Assembly: GCF_026151205.1 (NCBI RefSeq)
Contig: NC_087081.1
Span: 11,781,113-11,845,112, forward strand
Length of the DNA: 64,000 bases
Source of the DNA: Bolinopsis microptera
Taxonomy: Eukaryota > Ctenophora > Tentaculata > Lobata > Bolinopsidae
Reading direction: 5' to 3'
Position numbers and translations under genes: made by a program. How positions within the stretch are numbered: the stretch's first letter is position 1; each line of letters starts with the position of its first letter. Below the pieces are notes generated by a model. That model saw only the letters and a program-made list of their open reading frames with translations, made no database searches and was not told the origin of the DNA. Of the stretch, positions 33,634-45,700 are shown piece after piece.

Positions 33634-36366
33634 TCATTGGCCACATTCCTGTAAACAAGAAGCACACACTTTCATCAAATGCTTCTTGTTACATTTGGCT
33701 AGTCCACATTTCTCGCACCTTGTTGTGGGCTTAGAGAGCCCGTTTATCTGGGTTCTCTTTGCCCCACTAGAAATGCTTTTCAAGCAAATGTCTCGCTTAC
33801 AGTCGCCGCACCTTCGACCAGTTTTCAAGGGCTTGTTTCTGTAAGGTAGTTTTTTACCACAGCTATTGTGTCGGGTCTCCAATCTTCATCACATGGCGTA
33901 GGAAGCATTCATCTCCCGTAGCTAGTACGTCTTCAGGATGATGATTCGAGGTACCCCAGTCAGCTCCCTCGTATATAATGATGTGGGGTCAGCAAATCCA
34001 TTGCTAATCTTTGCCCAAAATCGAAAGATTTCACCTTTCGGGGATTCTTGCCAGTGTTTAGAGCTATCAGGGTCTGGATGTTAACCCTGGTGGTGTCCAT
34101 GATGTAGCTAAACACTGCAACTGACCAGCGACGACACTTCGGTTTGCTGGAATATGTGCCAGAGCTAAACCTGAATTATGTTATACTGTTACACTAATAG
34201 TAATAGCTCCGTATGTCGTATAAAGAGGGTTCAATCAGACTTGTAATGATTCTGATCAGATTATGAATGGATTATATATCTTGAATCTTTTTTTTTCGCT
34301 TCTTAGGATCACTGGATTTAATGATATGAAAATACTGATTTTTACCTGCTGTCCATGCTATCTGTGCCGACTTTTGTGAAATCGTACAGCTTGAAGATTG
34401 CAGGCTTCCGAATTTCGTCTTTGGTGACACCCTCTATAGGTTTTCGAGTAGTCATTACAACGACACTGATCTAAAAATAGTTTTCATTGTTTCATCAAAA
34501 TATAACGTGAAGATTAACTTAATTAAACGACTATTAGATTGTTTATCTTTGCATTATCAGTGTGATCTTACCTTCCCCCTGCTCTTACTCTTCACGCTGT
34601 ACTGGGTAAGGCTAATAGGGCCTCCTTTCTCATAAAACACCGTTGAGGAATAAGGTGCTCCGGGGACTTTGAGCTCTTTTGGAAACCCTTTCCTTCCTGA
34701 TTGAAAGGTCCCAACCATGGTCATCTGAAGAGATAATTGTTATGGCTTACTCTAAGTAAACTAGAGGTAAAATATTATATTGGCAATACGGCAAAATTAC
34801 CAGTAATCGTAAAGTGTAAACAGTTGATAATGGTAATCGTAAAGTGTAGTACAGTTGATAATGGTGTCGAAAAAAATAAAAACGGTGCAGAAAGCTTTTC
34901 ATCACCTGATGTTTACTGTAAAGATATTCAGCTTTGTCCACGCTTGTGTAGAGCCTGTCCATTGTTAAGTTCCTCCCAGAAAGGACAACACGCTCAGAGA
35001 GGTAGTCGACCAAACACTTTGTGTAATTGTCTGTACCCGACAAGTAGAACTGGTTGGGACAGTCGACAGGTTTGCCAGCATACACGTGGCTAGTATACGT
35101 GTAGGGGAAGCTGACAGCGTTGATGGATTTGAAGTTCACCCCATACTTTTGGGCCTTACCCTTGTTGTAAACTTCAAATTGTACCTGTGTGTACAAATTG
35201 TACAGGGTCTCATCTATGGTAAGATGTTCATCTGGTAAGATCGGCCGCGACCAGCGGTTCACAATTATCTCGACCAAGTAACGTATGGCCGCAAGTCGGT
35301 CATGCTTCCACCTACTGCTCCTGTCCTCCGTTTGAACGGCTCCATCAAATGATAGATGCCTCAAGATCCATTTGAATCTCTCCCGAGGCATGGTGGCAGA
35401 AAATATAGGGAGGGCTTCAAGTAATTAAAGGTTGTTCAATCTCGAAGTTCCCTGTTCCAACATGCCCCGCAAGAGCCACAATCCAATAAAAGCTCTAAAC
35501 TCAATAACAGTCAGCAATCCTTTCCAAGATGGAGACTTCGCCGCGAGTTCTTCGTCCTGGAAAAATGTTTATCTTACAATGTATGCAACTATAATAGTGA
35601 TTAGTTAATATATTTATCATAGCTATGGATAATTATGGGGTTGGAAATTTTATAATTATTGAGAGTTACTTCATCGCAGTGACCGTGTAATCTCCTTCCA
35701 CAAGTTGGTCTAGTTCAGTTCTAATCCGGGTTGTCACATCTGTTCCGTCTTCTGTGTGATCTACGTCAACATCAAGTTGCTCTGGAAATTCAAGTGGAAC
35801 CTAGAAAGGTGTGTCACTGAAGATCTTAGTTATTGAAGTATAATCCAACGACGAGAATATTATTTTTTGTGTTCTAGATTCACTTAGAATAATCGAGACG
35901 TTATAATAACCATGACGTTATAATAACCTCTTGATCATTTTCATCGTCTTGCTCTGCTCCCGGCTCTTCGTCAAACCATGCTGCAACACCAGCTGAGTCT
36001 TCCACTTCACATTCATCTTCGTAATGGTCGTCTGTTTCAGAATCACTATCATCATCGGTAGGGTCTTCTTGAACTGTTTAGGAGTTTTACTATACTGGTC
36101 AAGTCCATCTTACGATCAAAAATTACGAGTATTTAGAATTAAGAGAATAGTGAGGTCAAAAAAAATGGGTTCTGAATATTTAAAATCTTGTCGACAGTTT
36201 ACTTACTCTGGCTCTGAAGAGTAGAGACAATCCGTTTATTCACAAAAGAAACTACTTTTGCTTGCAGAACTGCTGGAAAAAAGTAGTCGAACCCTTGTAG
36301 TGGTTTGACTATGTGTTGGACTTCTCTCGTGGGTCCAGGCTTTCCAACAATCATGTCACACTGACT
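33634..36366 (-). pseudogene. Decayed piggyBac (PGBD4-like) transposase with introns
   Basis: Cut-and-paste transposase of the DDE_Tnp_1_7 family. Exons read: acidic N-terminal parts (about 36366-36207, 36073-35928, 35800-35670), the main catalytic exon 35556-34906 (FIGLWLLRG, FKWILRHLSFD, LTIDE, TMDRLYTS), 34724-34572 (VGTFQSGRKGFPKEL), 34470-34346 (VVVMTTRKP, KVGTDSMDS) and 34170 to about 33980 (CRRWSVAVFSYIMDTTRVN). A Cys-rich C-terminal domain (RRCGDC, RCEKCGLAKC, HLMKVCASC) spans 33882-33634. All three catalytic acids can be seen. Breaks: an in-frame TAA at 35425-35427 and two frame changes between about 33975 and 33885. Splice sites mostly match (for example CAG|GTGATG, AAG|GTAAGA). The introns suggest an old or host-derived copy. 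Confidence 0.85.
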
Positions 36367-36367
36367 A

Positions 36368-36955
36368 CCTTACAAGACATTTTTATAACGTACGAAATGC
36401 GACGGTTTTCCCGAAATTTCGCCATATTTTCGGACCGCCAAAATTTCGGTCGTCGTAATAGAATCCGTCGCATTATTTTTAGCTTATTCCAATAATTGTG
36501 GCTTCATCGATTCATTTTGTTCTTGAAAAGTTAGTGATATGATGGTGGGACAAATAAACACAATATTCCATGATGAATTTAATGTCAAGTAATACGTTTT
36601 AAATTTACAATAAATTACATTTATGTGCGAACATAAACGTCTTATAAGAGACTAAGTCAAGATAAACAATTTAATACCAAACTCAATAAGTGAAACTGAA
36701 AGAGTCGAGCCGGACCCCTTAGAGGAAGATGAAGAAATCGATTTATAAGTTTCATTTTGTTTCAACATGATTTTACCGATTTTTAGAAAAGTTTGAATTT
36801 CCTTTAGCTTTGTGTCAGAAAACAAAATGATGAAAAATACCCTTATTTTCTGTGACGTCCGAAATGTGACGGTTTTTGTTCAATTTCGCCATATTTTCGG
36901 ACCGCCAAAATTTCGGTCGTCGCAAATTGGTCCGCCACAAAAATGTCTTGTAAGG
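36368..36955. mobile_element. TA-flanked MITE, copy 1 (588 bp)
   Basis: The ends are CCTTACAAGACATTTTT and its inverted copy, flanked by TA (36366-36367 and 36956-36957). Inside, a segment holding TCGCCATATTTTCGGACCGC and CAAAATTTCGGTCGTCG occurs twice in direct orientation, once near each end. A second copy lies at 52135-52640. TA target use and the short TIRs fit the Tc1/mariner/pogo group; there is no coding capacity. Confidence 0.85.
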
Positions 36956-37564
36956 TACGTCGCACTTTTGTGTTCGTTTTAGTAGAAAAGCGCAGAGTTC
37001 TGACAGGAGCTTTTTTGAAGTGCCCAGTTTTATTGTTTCAGTCAGTTTCCTCTCTGGCATATCTTTCTGGCTCGCATCGTCGTAATTACACTCCTTGTGG
37101 GCCTCCAAGAGATTTTTTACAGGTCTGCGATAAATGGGCAATTTTTTCACCCGAGTTCTTGATACTTTCTTGGAAGTTGGAACAGGCAGATGGGCTGATA
37201 GAGCTGATGAAGAAGAGCCAGCAGCTACTTGAACCAGTGGGGGCCGGGGGTTTGACTGCGAGTCAGAGGAGGAACATGCTGAAGGCCAAGTCATTTCAAA
37301 ATTTTCTGGTACAGTAGTGTGTTTTCTTGAATCGGAAGTAACAAGAGACGGGCGTTTTGCAGGATTCACTTTCAAAACAAAAACGTCCTTATCAGATACT
37401 TTTCGCTTCAAATTCATGTTGTTCTCGATTCTCAAAGAGTCTTCATTGAACTCGAATGTTGAGTGTGAACGGCTTGCTTTGACAATCGGTCTTTTTTCAC
37501 CCTCAATTGAAACAAGATGACTAAAGCGGGAATTTGTTGGCAGTGAACTTGAACTTTTGGGCAT
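36815..37564 (-). CDS. N-terminal exon of the piggyBac gene, cut by a MITE
   Basis: A 249-codon frame starting at ATG. About 203 codons are Ser/Lys/Arg-rich and unlike known domains (LKRKVSDKD, SRTRVKKLPIYRRP); the rest is read from the MITE, which enters just after KRTQKCD. Beyond the MITE another open stretch (CDMIVGKPGP to about 36207) resumes in a different frame and splices in phase 1 into the acidic exon of the transposase. It is probably the 5' part of the same gene; it could instead be a separate host gene. The domain is not recognised. Confidence 0.5.
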   Translation of the reverse strand: MPKSSSSLPTNSRFSHLVSIEGEKRPIVKASRSHSTFEFNEDSLRIENNMNLKRKVSDKDVFVLKVNPAKRPSLVTSDSRKHTTVPENFEMTWPSACSSSDSQSNPRPPLVQVAAGSSSSALSAHLPVPTSKKVSRTRVKKLPIYRRPVKNLLEAHKECNYDDASQKDMPERKLTETIKLGTSKKLLSELCAFLLKRTQKCDVPYKTFLWRTNLRRPKFWRSENMAKLNKNRHISDVTENKGIFHHFVF

Positions 37565-37599
37565 ATTTCTACATTCTAGGATACTTCCGCATCAAATAT

Positions 37600-39055
37600 A
37601 CTAGCAGGAACCCGTATAACCCTAAAATGGTGTCAAGACTCAAGAGACTAAACTAATTATTACCTATTTAATTCGCGTTTTTGACACCACTTGGGGGTCC
37701 AAATTTTGGGCTCTAAAACTCCTGTTCCTTGGCCAATTTTTATTTTTTCATGCTGACTTGGAGGCCATTAAAGCATTTGACCCAGTCAAAAAAAGTTTCA
37801 GTTGTATATCTTTTACGGTTTTGCGGAAAGTCGCGTTAAAGTTGATGCCGTGGTGTCAGTAAAATGGTACGGATAAACACATCCATATATAATTATATCG
37901 TCTCGCTTTATATATATTAAGATACTAATACACATCACATAAAAATGAATCATGTTAAATTGACGCTGTTAGTGTTAACTTCCACACGATATAAAATCTG
38001 CAAAAGTTAAACCAGGGGTGGAGAAGTTCACGTGACCATTCTTAGTAAGAAAATTCAAAATTCTGTGAAATAATTTTGATACTTCAGTTGAAGTCGAAAC
38101 TGGACTGATAGGGTATGCAATGATACGACGGTTTATTCCGCAAAAAGGAAGGTACAAGTTAATCAAAACGCTACAGTTAGCAAGGCTAATCGAATAATAT
38201 AAGCCGATGTGTTCAATTGATTGACTGCGTTAACAATGTTTCAGTAAATGATTGGTATTAAAGTGTTAATAGTTTATAGATGTTTTGTTATCAAAACAGT
38301 TAATCAGCGTACCTCATTAACATGTAACTTGAGGTCCTATTAGAGTATTATGTTGCACAATTTGTGCAATTATGTAAACAGCTCCCGCTGTACAAACATT
38401 TACTGTGAAACATGGTTAATTCCGTGCCAACCGTGTAAAATTCCTGGAAGATTTCATTGGCTCTGCGGGCAGCGGGTATCCCCACCCCTGTTCAGCACAG
38501 TACGTAGACTGTATAGATGTAAATAGTAAATAAATACATGATAGTTTACAAAAATATCAATTGAAAATATGAAGATTAGCCGTACCACATATTAGCCGTA
38601 GGTACATCCGTACAACATATTTATTATTATCAAGAACAATTTCAAGGTGGGTGACATAATTGGTTTTGATACAGTGTAATCTATAATAATAGACTGTGCG
38701 CACTCTCTCAGTAATTTTGATCAAATTATATGGATTGCTCAAAACAGGACATTAGATCATTCTCAGAAGTAAATTGATGAGGATACCACTCCGGCCATGG
38801 AAGATTGAATAAGAAATCCAATTACGCTTCCTTTGATGTTGTCGGACAAATTTGCGACACAATAGTTTTAAGGTCCATTTTGTGACTAACATCAATCAAA
38901 TTAGCTGTAATTAGTTATCCAAAAATGTCACAAAATATATTTTTAGATTAACTTGTTCAAAATTTTCTAAAACTAAGCTACCTGGAAAACCAGCCAAAAA
39001 TATCTTATACACACTGTTTTGTGGAGCTGGATAGGTGGTCGCGGACTTTTTCAAG
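37600..39055. other. Spacer, no feature
   Basis: No gene seen on either strand. The open frames are short (about 60 codons) and have no domain. Confidence 0.4.
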
Positions 39056-39059
39056 ACAC

Positions 39060-39490
39060 ACTAGGCTAAATAACTACAAAAATTGGCGATTTTAGTATTT
39101 TTGAAACCAAAAATGTACGGATTTTCTTTGAAAAGCATTTTTCTTCACGTTTCATGCAATTTGATTACTGTTGCCTTTGGCGGAAAAAAATAAAAATATT
39201 TAGAATTTTCGAAATTTAAGATGAATAATCTGCAACCTTTTACGATGTTCACAACTAAAGATATTCGAAAAACAAGAAAGGTGGTAAAAAGTGGTAAAAG
39301 TGGCAAAAGTTGACCTTAAGACACGCGGAAAAGGCACCTAATGGGACTCAAAAACGTCAAAAATCCTTTGGAAGCTTCTTGTGTCGGTAGATCGATTTTT
39401 TTAGACAGATCTGTCTGTACACCTTTTATGAAGCAATTCTACAACGAGATCTGAACCCAATGATTTCAAGATAATTTCATTTGATTATTC
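39060..39490. repeat. Distal flank of actin unit 4
   Basis: Matches 27700-28100 and 30650-30850, including TGGCGATTTTAGTATTT and the AGACAGATCTGTC palindrome. It shows that gene 4 belongs to the same tandem array and that the 33-39 kb block was inserted between units. Confidence 0.7.
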
Positions 39491-39502
39491 TAGTCGTCTG
39501 AA

Positions 39503-40152
39503 GCATTCGTTACCCCTGTTTTATTGTACAACTGTAACAGCTGGGCAGCTCCACAGAACATTATCAATAAAGTTGATGTGTGTCAACGCAAACATCTAAG
39601 ACGTATCATCAACACGACCTATCCCCGCATCATCAGCAACAAGGACTTGTATGCTCGTTGCAATGTAACTCCACTTTCAGAGAGAGTTCATAAATCCCGC
39701 TGGAAAATGTTTGGGCACATTCTTCGTAGCGACTGCAACTCACCACCACAACTAGGCTAGTTGAACTAGCTCTAAATTTTGCTGTTGATAGTATGTCAAA
39801 TATGAGGGGAAGGATTGGTAGACATCAATGTAATATTTTTAAAACTATTTTAGACGATTTGAATAAAAGAAATATTAATTTGAATAATAGTGACGACTTG
39901 ACAGACTTAAGGTATTTAGCCTCGAACCGCCAATTGTGGAGAAATTTATTTTGAATTTGTTTAGTTCGATAATTTCAGTTTTAAGTTCATTTTTTTTGCA
40001 TAATTTTTGATTTTGATAATTTCAGTTTTAAGTTCCATTTTTTGCATTTATAGTAAGTTTTCAGTTCTATAAGTCTTTTAAATAGACTTATCAGGTCTTT
40101 AGGATGTTCTTAGTAACTACTTTGGATTTGTGTAAAGTTTGATAATAAATAA
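39503..40152 (+). mobile_element. 5'-truncated LINE with 12-bp target duplication
   Basis: The open stretch 39524-39760 encodes RKHLRRIINTTYPRIISN, DLYARCNVTPLSERV and RWKMFGHILR, typical of the C-terminal end of non-LTR reverse transcriptases. A frame change near 39757 leads into a second stretch ending RQLWRNLF and a stop near 39954. A 3' tail with two copies of GATAATTTCAGTTTTAAGTT follows and ends in AATAAATAA. TAGTCGTCTGAA flanks both sides (39491-39502, 40153-40164). It belongs to a different LINE type from the one at 6-9 kb. Confidence 0.85.
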
Positions 40153-40169
40153 TAGTCGTCTGAATCGAC

Positions 40170-40741
40170 GTGCAGTTGTGCCATGTCAATTGTCAGGCTG
40201 ATAACGCTAAGACAATGAGATTATATAGTTTGCTGATCAATTTCGATCAATAGAAATAAAATAAAATGGTTTTTACCCATTTATTGCAAGTACATTTAGC
40301 AACAATCGTTAAAATGACAAAATAGATGGGAAAAAAATCATGTAAGACTCAGAAATAAAAAAATCCACTCCAAAAGCCCAAAACTGTCTAACTACGGTCC
40401 AATAAATCTTGAACAGAGGGTTTTGGGCAATGCACTCGGGATTTAAATCCTCTGTGATGCCTTTGCAATTTGCATGCCCAATGCCTTTGGCATGTACGTC
40501 TCACATCCCTAGATACGAGAACCCCCCTTTAGGAAGAACTCTCGTCCCTTATGTGATATACGAGTCGAGCGGTCAAATCTTAAAGATCATGTTTATTTCT
40601 TAATGCACAGCTATGATGTACAGAGATGACGTGTGATCAACTCTACCCTGTATCTTGCCCATTTCTAGGTCAGTTAAATTATACTGATGGATCTCATTAC
40701 TAATTATACGTCACTAATTAGGGACCCCTAATAATGGGGGC
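40170..40741. repeat. Actin gene 4 3' UTR and rearranged TIR element
   Basis: 40255-40415 matches the actin 3' untranslated region, with the AATAAA signal (minus strand) at 40280-40285. 40490-40741 matches the inner and right parts of the element at 30926-31580, including the right TIR, but the left TIR and the 19-bp array are replaced by other sequence (about 40416-40490). Confidence 0.7.
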
Positions 40742-40754
40742 ATGGAAGTCGGCC

Positions 40755-41607
40755 TTACCTGTGAACAATCCCGGGTCCAGATTCGTCATACTCCTCCTTG
40801 AAGATGCACATCTCCTGGAAGGTGGACATAGAAGCAAGGATAGATCCTCCAATCCAGACGGAGTGTTTTCTATCTAGAGGAGCAGTGACCTTGATCTTCA
40901 TGGTGGGTGGAGCCAGGGCGGTGATTTCCTTCTCCATCCTGTCAGCGATTCCTGGGAACATGGTGCTTCCTCCGGAGAGGACAATGTTGGCGTACAAATC
41001 CTTCCTGATGTCAACATCGCACTTCATGATAGATTTGTAGCAAGTCACGTCTATACCGTCAGACTCAATACTGAGCACTGAAGGCTGGAAGAGGGCCTCT
41101 GGGCACCTGAATCGAGTGTTTCCAATAGTGATGACATTTCCGTCAGGAAGTTCGTAGGACTTCCTGAGAGAACTGGAGCTGGCAGCAGTCTGCGTCTCCT
41201 GCTCAAAGTCCATGGCGACGTAGCAAAGCTTCTCCTTCACATCAATGACGATTTCCCTCTCAGCGGTGGTGGTAAAAGCATAACCTCTCTCGGTCAGGAT
41301 CTTCATGAGATATTCGGTAAGATCACGTCCAGCAAGATTAATACGGAGGATGGCGTGGGGGAGGGCATAACCTTCATAGATAGGGACTGTGTGAGAGACA
41401 CCATATCCAGAATCCAGGACGACACCAGTGCTTCGGCCAGAAGCGTACAGGGACAGGACAGCCTGGAGAGCGACGTACATGGCGGGTGTGTTGAAGGTCT
41501 CAAACATGATCTGGGTCATCTTCTCTCTGTTGGCTTTGGGGTTCATGGGAGCTTCAGTCAGCAGGATGGGGTGGTCCTCTGGGGCAACTCTCAGCTCGTT
41601 GTTGAAG

Positions 41608-41643
<36 letters not shown>

Positions 41644-41900
41644 GTGACAATTCCATGCTCGATGGGGCACCTCAGCCTGAGGATACCTCTCTTGCTCTGG
41701 GCTTCGTCTCCGACGTAGGAGTCTTTTTGTGCCATGCCAACCATGACACCTTGATGTTTGGGTCGTCCAACAATAGAAGGAAAGACAGCTCGGGGAGCGT
41801 CATCTCCGGCAAAGCCAGCCTTTACCATACCAGACCCATTGTCCACGACCAGGGCAGCTACATCCTGAGAATCCTCAATGGATGAGGATTCCTCATCCAT
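40755..41900 (-). CDS. Actin gene 4, D157Y, C-terminus shortened
   Basis: 381 residues. The N-terminus [19 protein letters not shown] has one copy of the segment that is doubled in gene 3. The D-loop is complete ([13 protein letters not shown]) and His73 is kept, but Asp157 is Tyr (DSGYGVSHT), as in gene 3. FYNEL is FNNEL, and LKYPIEHG is LRCPIEHG. The frame stops right after GIVHR, without the terminal Lys-Cys-aromatic/Thr residues. At that point the sequence reads CACAGGTAAGG, a strong splice-donor match, so a spliced last exon beyond the transposon is possible. Genes 3 and 4 share D157Y and the same 3' junction and are sister copies. Confidence 0.9.
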
Positions 41901-41988
41901 GGTTAGATAAACGTTAGATAAAGATCAACAAGAGGAATTGAAGTTGGTGTGTTTGCAATAAAATGTGCTTCTCTCCTCTGCTCTTCTG

Positions 41989-41997
41989 TTTATATAG
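41989..41997 (-). promoter_or_regulatory. TATA box of actin gene 4
   Basis: CTATATAAA, about 90 bp before the ATG, in the conserved block. Upstream similarity to units 1 and 2 continues to about 42540. Confidence 0.7.
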
Positions 41998-42544
41998 CAG
42001 CATTACCTCGTGAGATCACCTGACCAGTCAGCCTTCTCTCCTAATGGCTCTCCTAATGTCACATGGTCACAACTGCTTGCAATCCCAGTGAAAGATACAT
42101 TTTATGCACTTTTACATGTAAGACGTACATGTAAGTTCAAATAAGTCAGTCATGTAAACACGGATATATCTGTGTTGTGGCACATGACACCCACATGACC
42201 GCTGCTCGCTCTCACATTGGATACAAGCACGATCACGTGATATTCCTGCACAAACATTCACGAAGAAGTATCCCCTAGTTGTTTGAGTGGCATCACACAC
42301 ATCTCTTGTACGACGAAACAGGTTCCACTTCCTCTATTCCACTCGGTTTAATTATAACTGCATCTCGGCTGATGCTGTCAAATCCTTACATCTACCTAAC
42401 TAATTAACGATAAATGTGAATATAAATCAGGTAATATGTCCAAAAATTGCTATGTAGGCTCCTGAGGACTGCTCAGTCCTGTATATTCAACCTAAAAAGC
42501 AAAACTGTACGTAAAAACATGTTGCAAAAATACAAGCCAGTGCA

Positions 42545-44460
42545 AAGTCATCTCGAAACAATCAATTCGTTTCAAAAATATTTAAAACTCAGTTACCCCT
42601 TAGCTGCAGTCTTATCTTTACAATGAATTTTACCAGAACTTATGAAAAACACTTTGTTCTTCTCCTATAGCTTCTGCCGCTCTATTGTTCATTTTGTTGA
42701 CTATAAGTCTCTTTGGATCTGACGTTTTTCAGGAAATCGATCTGGACAGACGGAAACAGTTCCAAACTTCTCTGTTATCCGCAGATTCTTGTTGCTGGGA
42801 ACTAAACAAGCTGATCAACAACAATTGAGCTTGATACTTTCACTTTGACGGGCGGGAACTGCATTGTCCTGATATTTCTTAGATTTCCTGCCATTTCTGC
42901 ACACTTCAAAGAATATCTTCGGTTTCTGTCCAGTATTTGCAAAACTTCGCTAACTGTGTCAATAAGTTCGCTATCGCTATCTTAAGGGGACATACACCAA
43001 AAGCTTTTATGCCGTGACCCTGTTGTTAACTTCATATTAAGAAAGTATATTTAAAAACAATAAGATTTGATACATTAAAAATTATTTTTTCCTTTTCACC
43101 CTTTTGAAAAAAGGCAATAGTGAAAGGTTACGAATGGAGGTTTTTGCAGAAAAACGTGGATTTTGGAGAACGAGATAGGTGGGTTTAAATATGTCGTGTG
43201 TCCTTCCTTCCGTTCGTTACCATGCAACGAAAAAATTGGGCGCGCGCGAGGATTGCTTGCGGAGATGTGATGTTCATATATGTATAGTTAGCCTGTGATC
43301 TATGAATGCGCGGCGCGACTGTGTTTTAATGTATATGATGCATGTAATGTATAATATTACTATTAGGTAATACGCCCAATTTGTACGTGGCACGCGTAGT
43401 GTATTAGTAAAACAAATTTTTTTTAGTAAAACAAATTTTATTTTATACCCACAATCAATTCATATTTAGTTCAAATATTTAAAGTCAAAATAACCATTTC
43501 ACATAAGTGGTTATATTATAATAAAATAATTTGTGATAAATTAATAAATTAATTTACACTCAAAAATGAACAAAATATACACAATTTTTACCTAGTGCAA
43601 CACTGGTTCAGCGCGCGGCTGATCGAAAAAGTTTGATTTGATTTACTAACTACAGTGTACAGCGTACATGAAAAAATTACTTACTGAATCTTTTAATACT
43701 AGACACATTTTAATTCAGATGTTGTTCAATGAGTTAGCCACAAAAATGTTCAAATTATGTAGGAGGGTAAAGGACACAATTGCTAGTAGTGCTTCTTTGT
43801 GCCCGTTGACTACAATGAACATTTTGCGGAGTTTCTCCAGACGGCTTTTATCGGAGTGCGTGTTATTTACTTGGTTATGCACAAGCCAGGCCAACATTTT
43901 GTTTTTGTGTCAGCCGTGCTACCAGGTTGCAGAGTATTATAAACACTGAACAATTATACACTATACAAATTTGCTAATACAATATCATGCAGAGTCCGAT
44001 CTAGCTGCAAACGTCAGACACCACAGTTCAGCCGCCAAGTACCGTTTAAGTGAACACCGAAACACGAGGTTTAGGTGTCATTTTGTAAATCACTTTATGG
44101 ATGGATAATTATTATTATTATAATATTGATGTGTACACGAGTATAGTTTACCTTTGCTGATAATTTCTTGAATTACAGATACAAGTTAAGTTCTACGGCA
44201 ATTGAACTGAATTTCAAGTGTTTCCCGTATTTGAAATTGATGCATAATTTATCAATATTATTATCATGAAGATTGAAGTGAGCTGATTGGAGCTTATACT
44301 TAAATTTATAGTAAATGTGAAATGGAAATCTAGCGTCCGCCAAAACGAAACAACGGGCGCAATTCTTGTTGAGAGTACGCACATTCGAAAAAAAAAATAT
44401 TTTCTTTTTCCAAAGTTTTGGAAATTTTGAGAAGTCTGTCACTGTAATACCGATATTTAA
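42545..44460. other. Intergenic region, no firm gene
   Basis: A possible exon on the plus strand at about 42671-42824 follows a pyrimidine tract and TATAG, and reads ALLFILLTISLFGSDVFQ to a stop after NKLINNN. It has no supporting partner exon and is not called. The overlapping open frames at 43668-43949 have no recognisable domain. The rest is A+T-rich. Confidence 0.35.
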
Positions 44461-44795
44461 CTATTTGGAAGTTGAAGATTTGCTGTGATATCTCGTTTAA
44501 TGTTGCTCTAGTCTAGTCAGAAGGAGACATTGACTTTTATTTACTATTAAATAGGCTACGTACGTATAATGACGTTTAAATAACTTAAACGATAAACATT
44601 CAGATAGTTTGAACTCATCTCTGTATCGTACAGAATTACACTATATATTTAGAACTTTTTCATTTGTCTAACTAAACTTCAATGCAATTGTAAAAGGTTT
44701 AAACTAGTCCTAGGATAGAATTTTCGCTCTGTATCGTACAGAATTAAAGGCCTCTTTGACAAATAATGCAAGCCTAGGGGAGCAATGGTGAGAAA

Positions 44796-45700
44796 ATAGT
44801 GAGAAATAGTGAATGATTCTTATGGTGAATGGTGATTGGTGAATCGGGTTTCCAAATTGTAAAACTGCACAATTTTTCACCATTGGAAACCCCCGGGGAG
44901 CCGGTTTGAAAAACTTACTATAATTTCTACACAATAGCTAGAAAGTTAGATGCCTTATAGTGGAACAGTTTGCCAGAGCTTGCTCCCGGTTCTATGAAGG
45001 TTTCTGATATGTCATGCCCTGTGAGAGCTATTATCAACAATGCTCTCTAGTAGTTAGTATAAGCGGGATAAAATGGTATATTTTATGTCATTTCAATTCT
45101 TCTCATCTCATGTAATCATGTTTCTTTCTGATTATCCTCCCAATTCCATTGTGTTGATGCTCGTGATTTCCCCCGTTGATTTCATTTTATACGCTCATAT
45201 TTGGCTGGCTAAAATGATAATTTAACAAAATTAAGCTAATTTAAACTCTTCACAGGTCAAGACACAATTTTATCACAGCAGTTTGTGCAGCATATCAAAA
45301 AACTGTGAAAACTGCAACATGGACACAAACATCGCAACTGACCTGGCTAACCGATCCGTAACCGAAATTTCTCACGACGATATCAAAATGGCGGCAACAA
45401 TTCTTATGGTAGTGATAGCGATATTCGGGACAATTACAATTACAAACACTTTGTCTCTATCGCACTTCATCAGTAAAATCAGAGCAAATAGGTTAACGAG
45501 AAACTCGGACAATCCCACTACAAAATTGTTTGCAGTTTTGAACACATGTGATCTATTCGTCTGTGTGTTTGTGCCATCTTCCTTCAGAGCCTGTATAAGA
45601 CCATCGGTGTTAGCATCTGGTTACTTAACTTGTTTACTTGCAGCTGTGAGGACGATACATTTGATATTCCCCCTTCACATTATAAATTGGACGGCGGTTA
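44796..45700 (+). repeat. First copy of the duplicated receptor segment
   Basis: 44796-45700 and about 46398-47300 are near-identical. The duplication spans the promoter-side sequence, a TTCACAG splice acceptor and the 5' half of the receptor frame. It ends at the poly-G tract at 45702. Confidence 0.85.

Noticed and set aside
43668-43949. 93-codon plus-strand and 60-codon minus-strand overlapping frames
   Set aside because: No recognisable family, no splice or promoter support, and strand cannot be decided.
44710-44934. 74-codon minus-strand frame repeated at 46272-46538
   Set aside because: Recurs only because the receptor segment is duplicated; no domain and it ends in low-complexity sequence.
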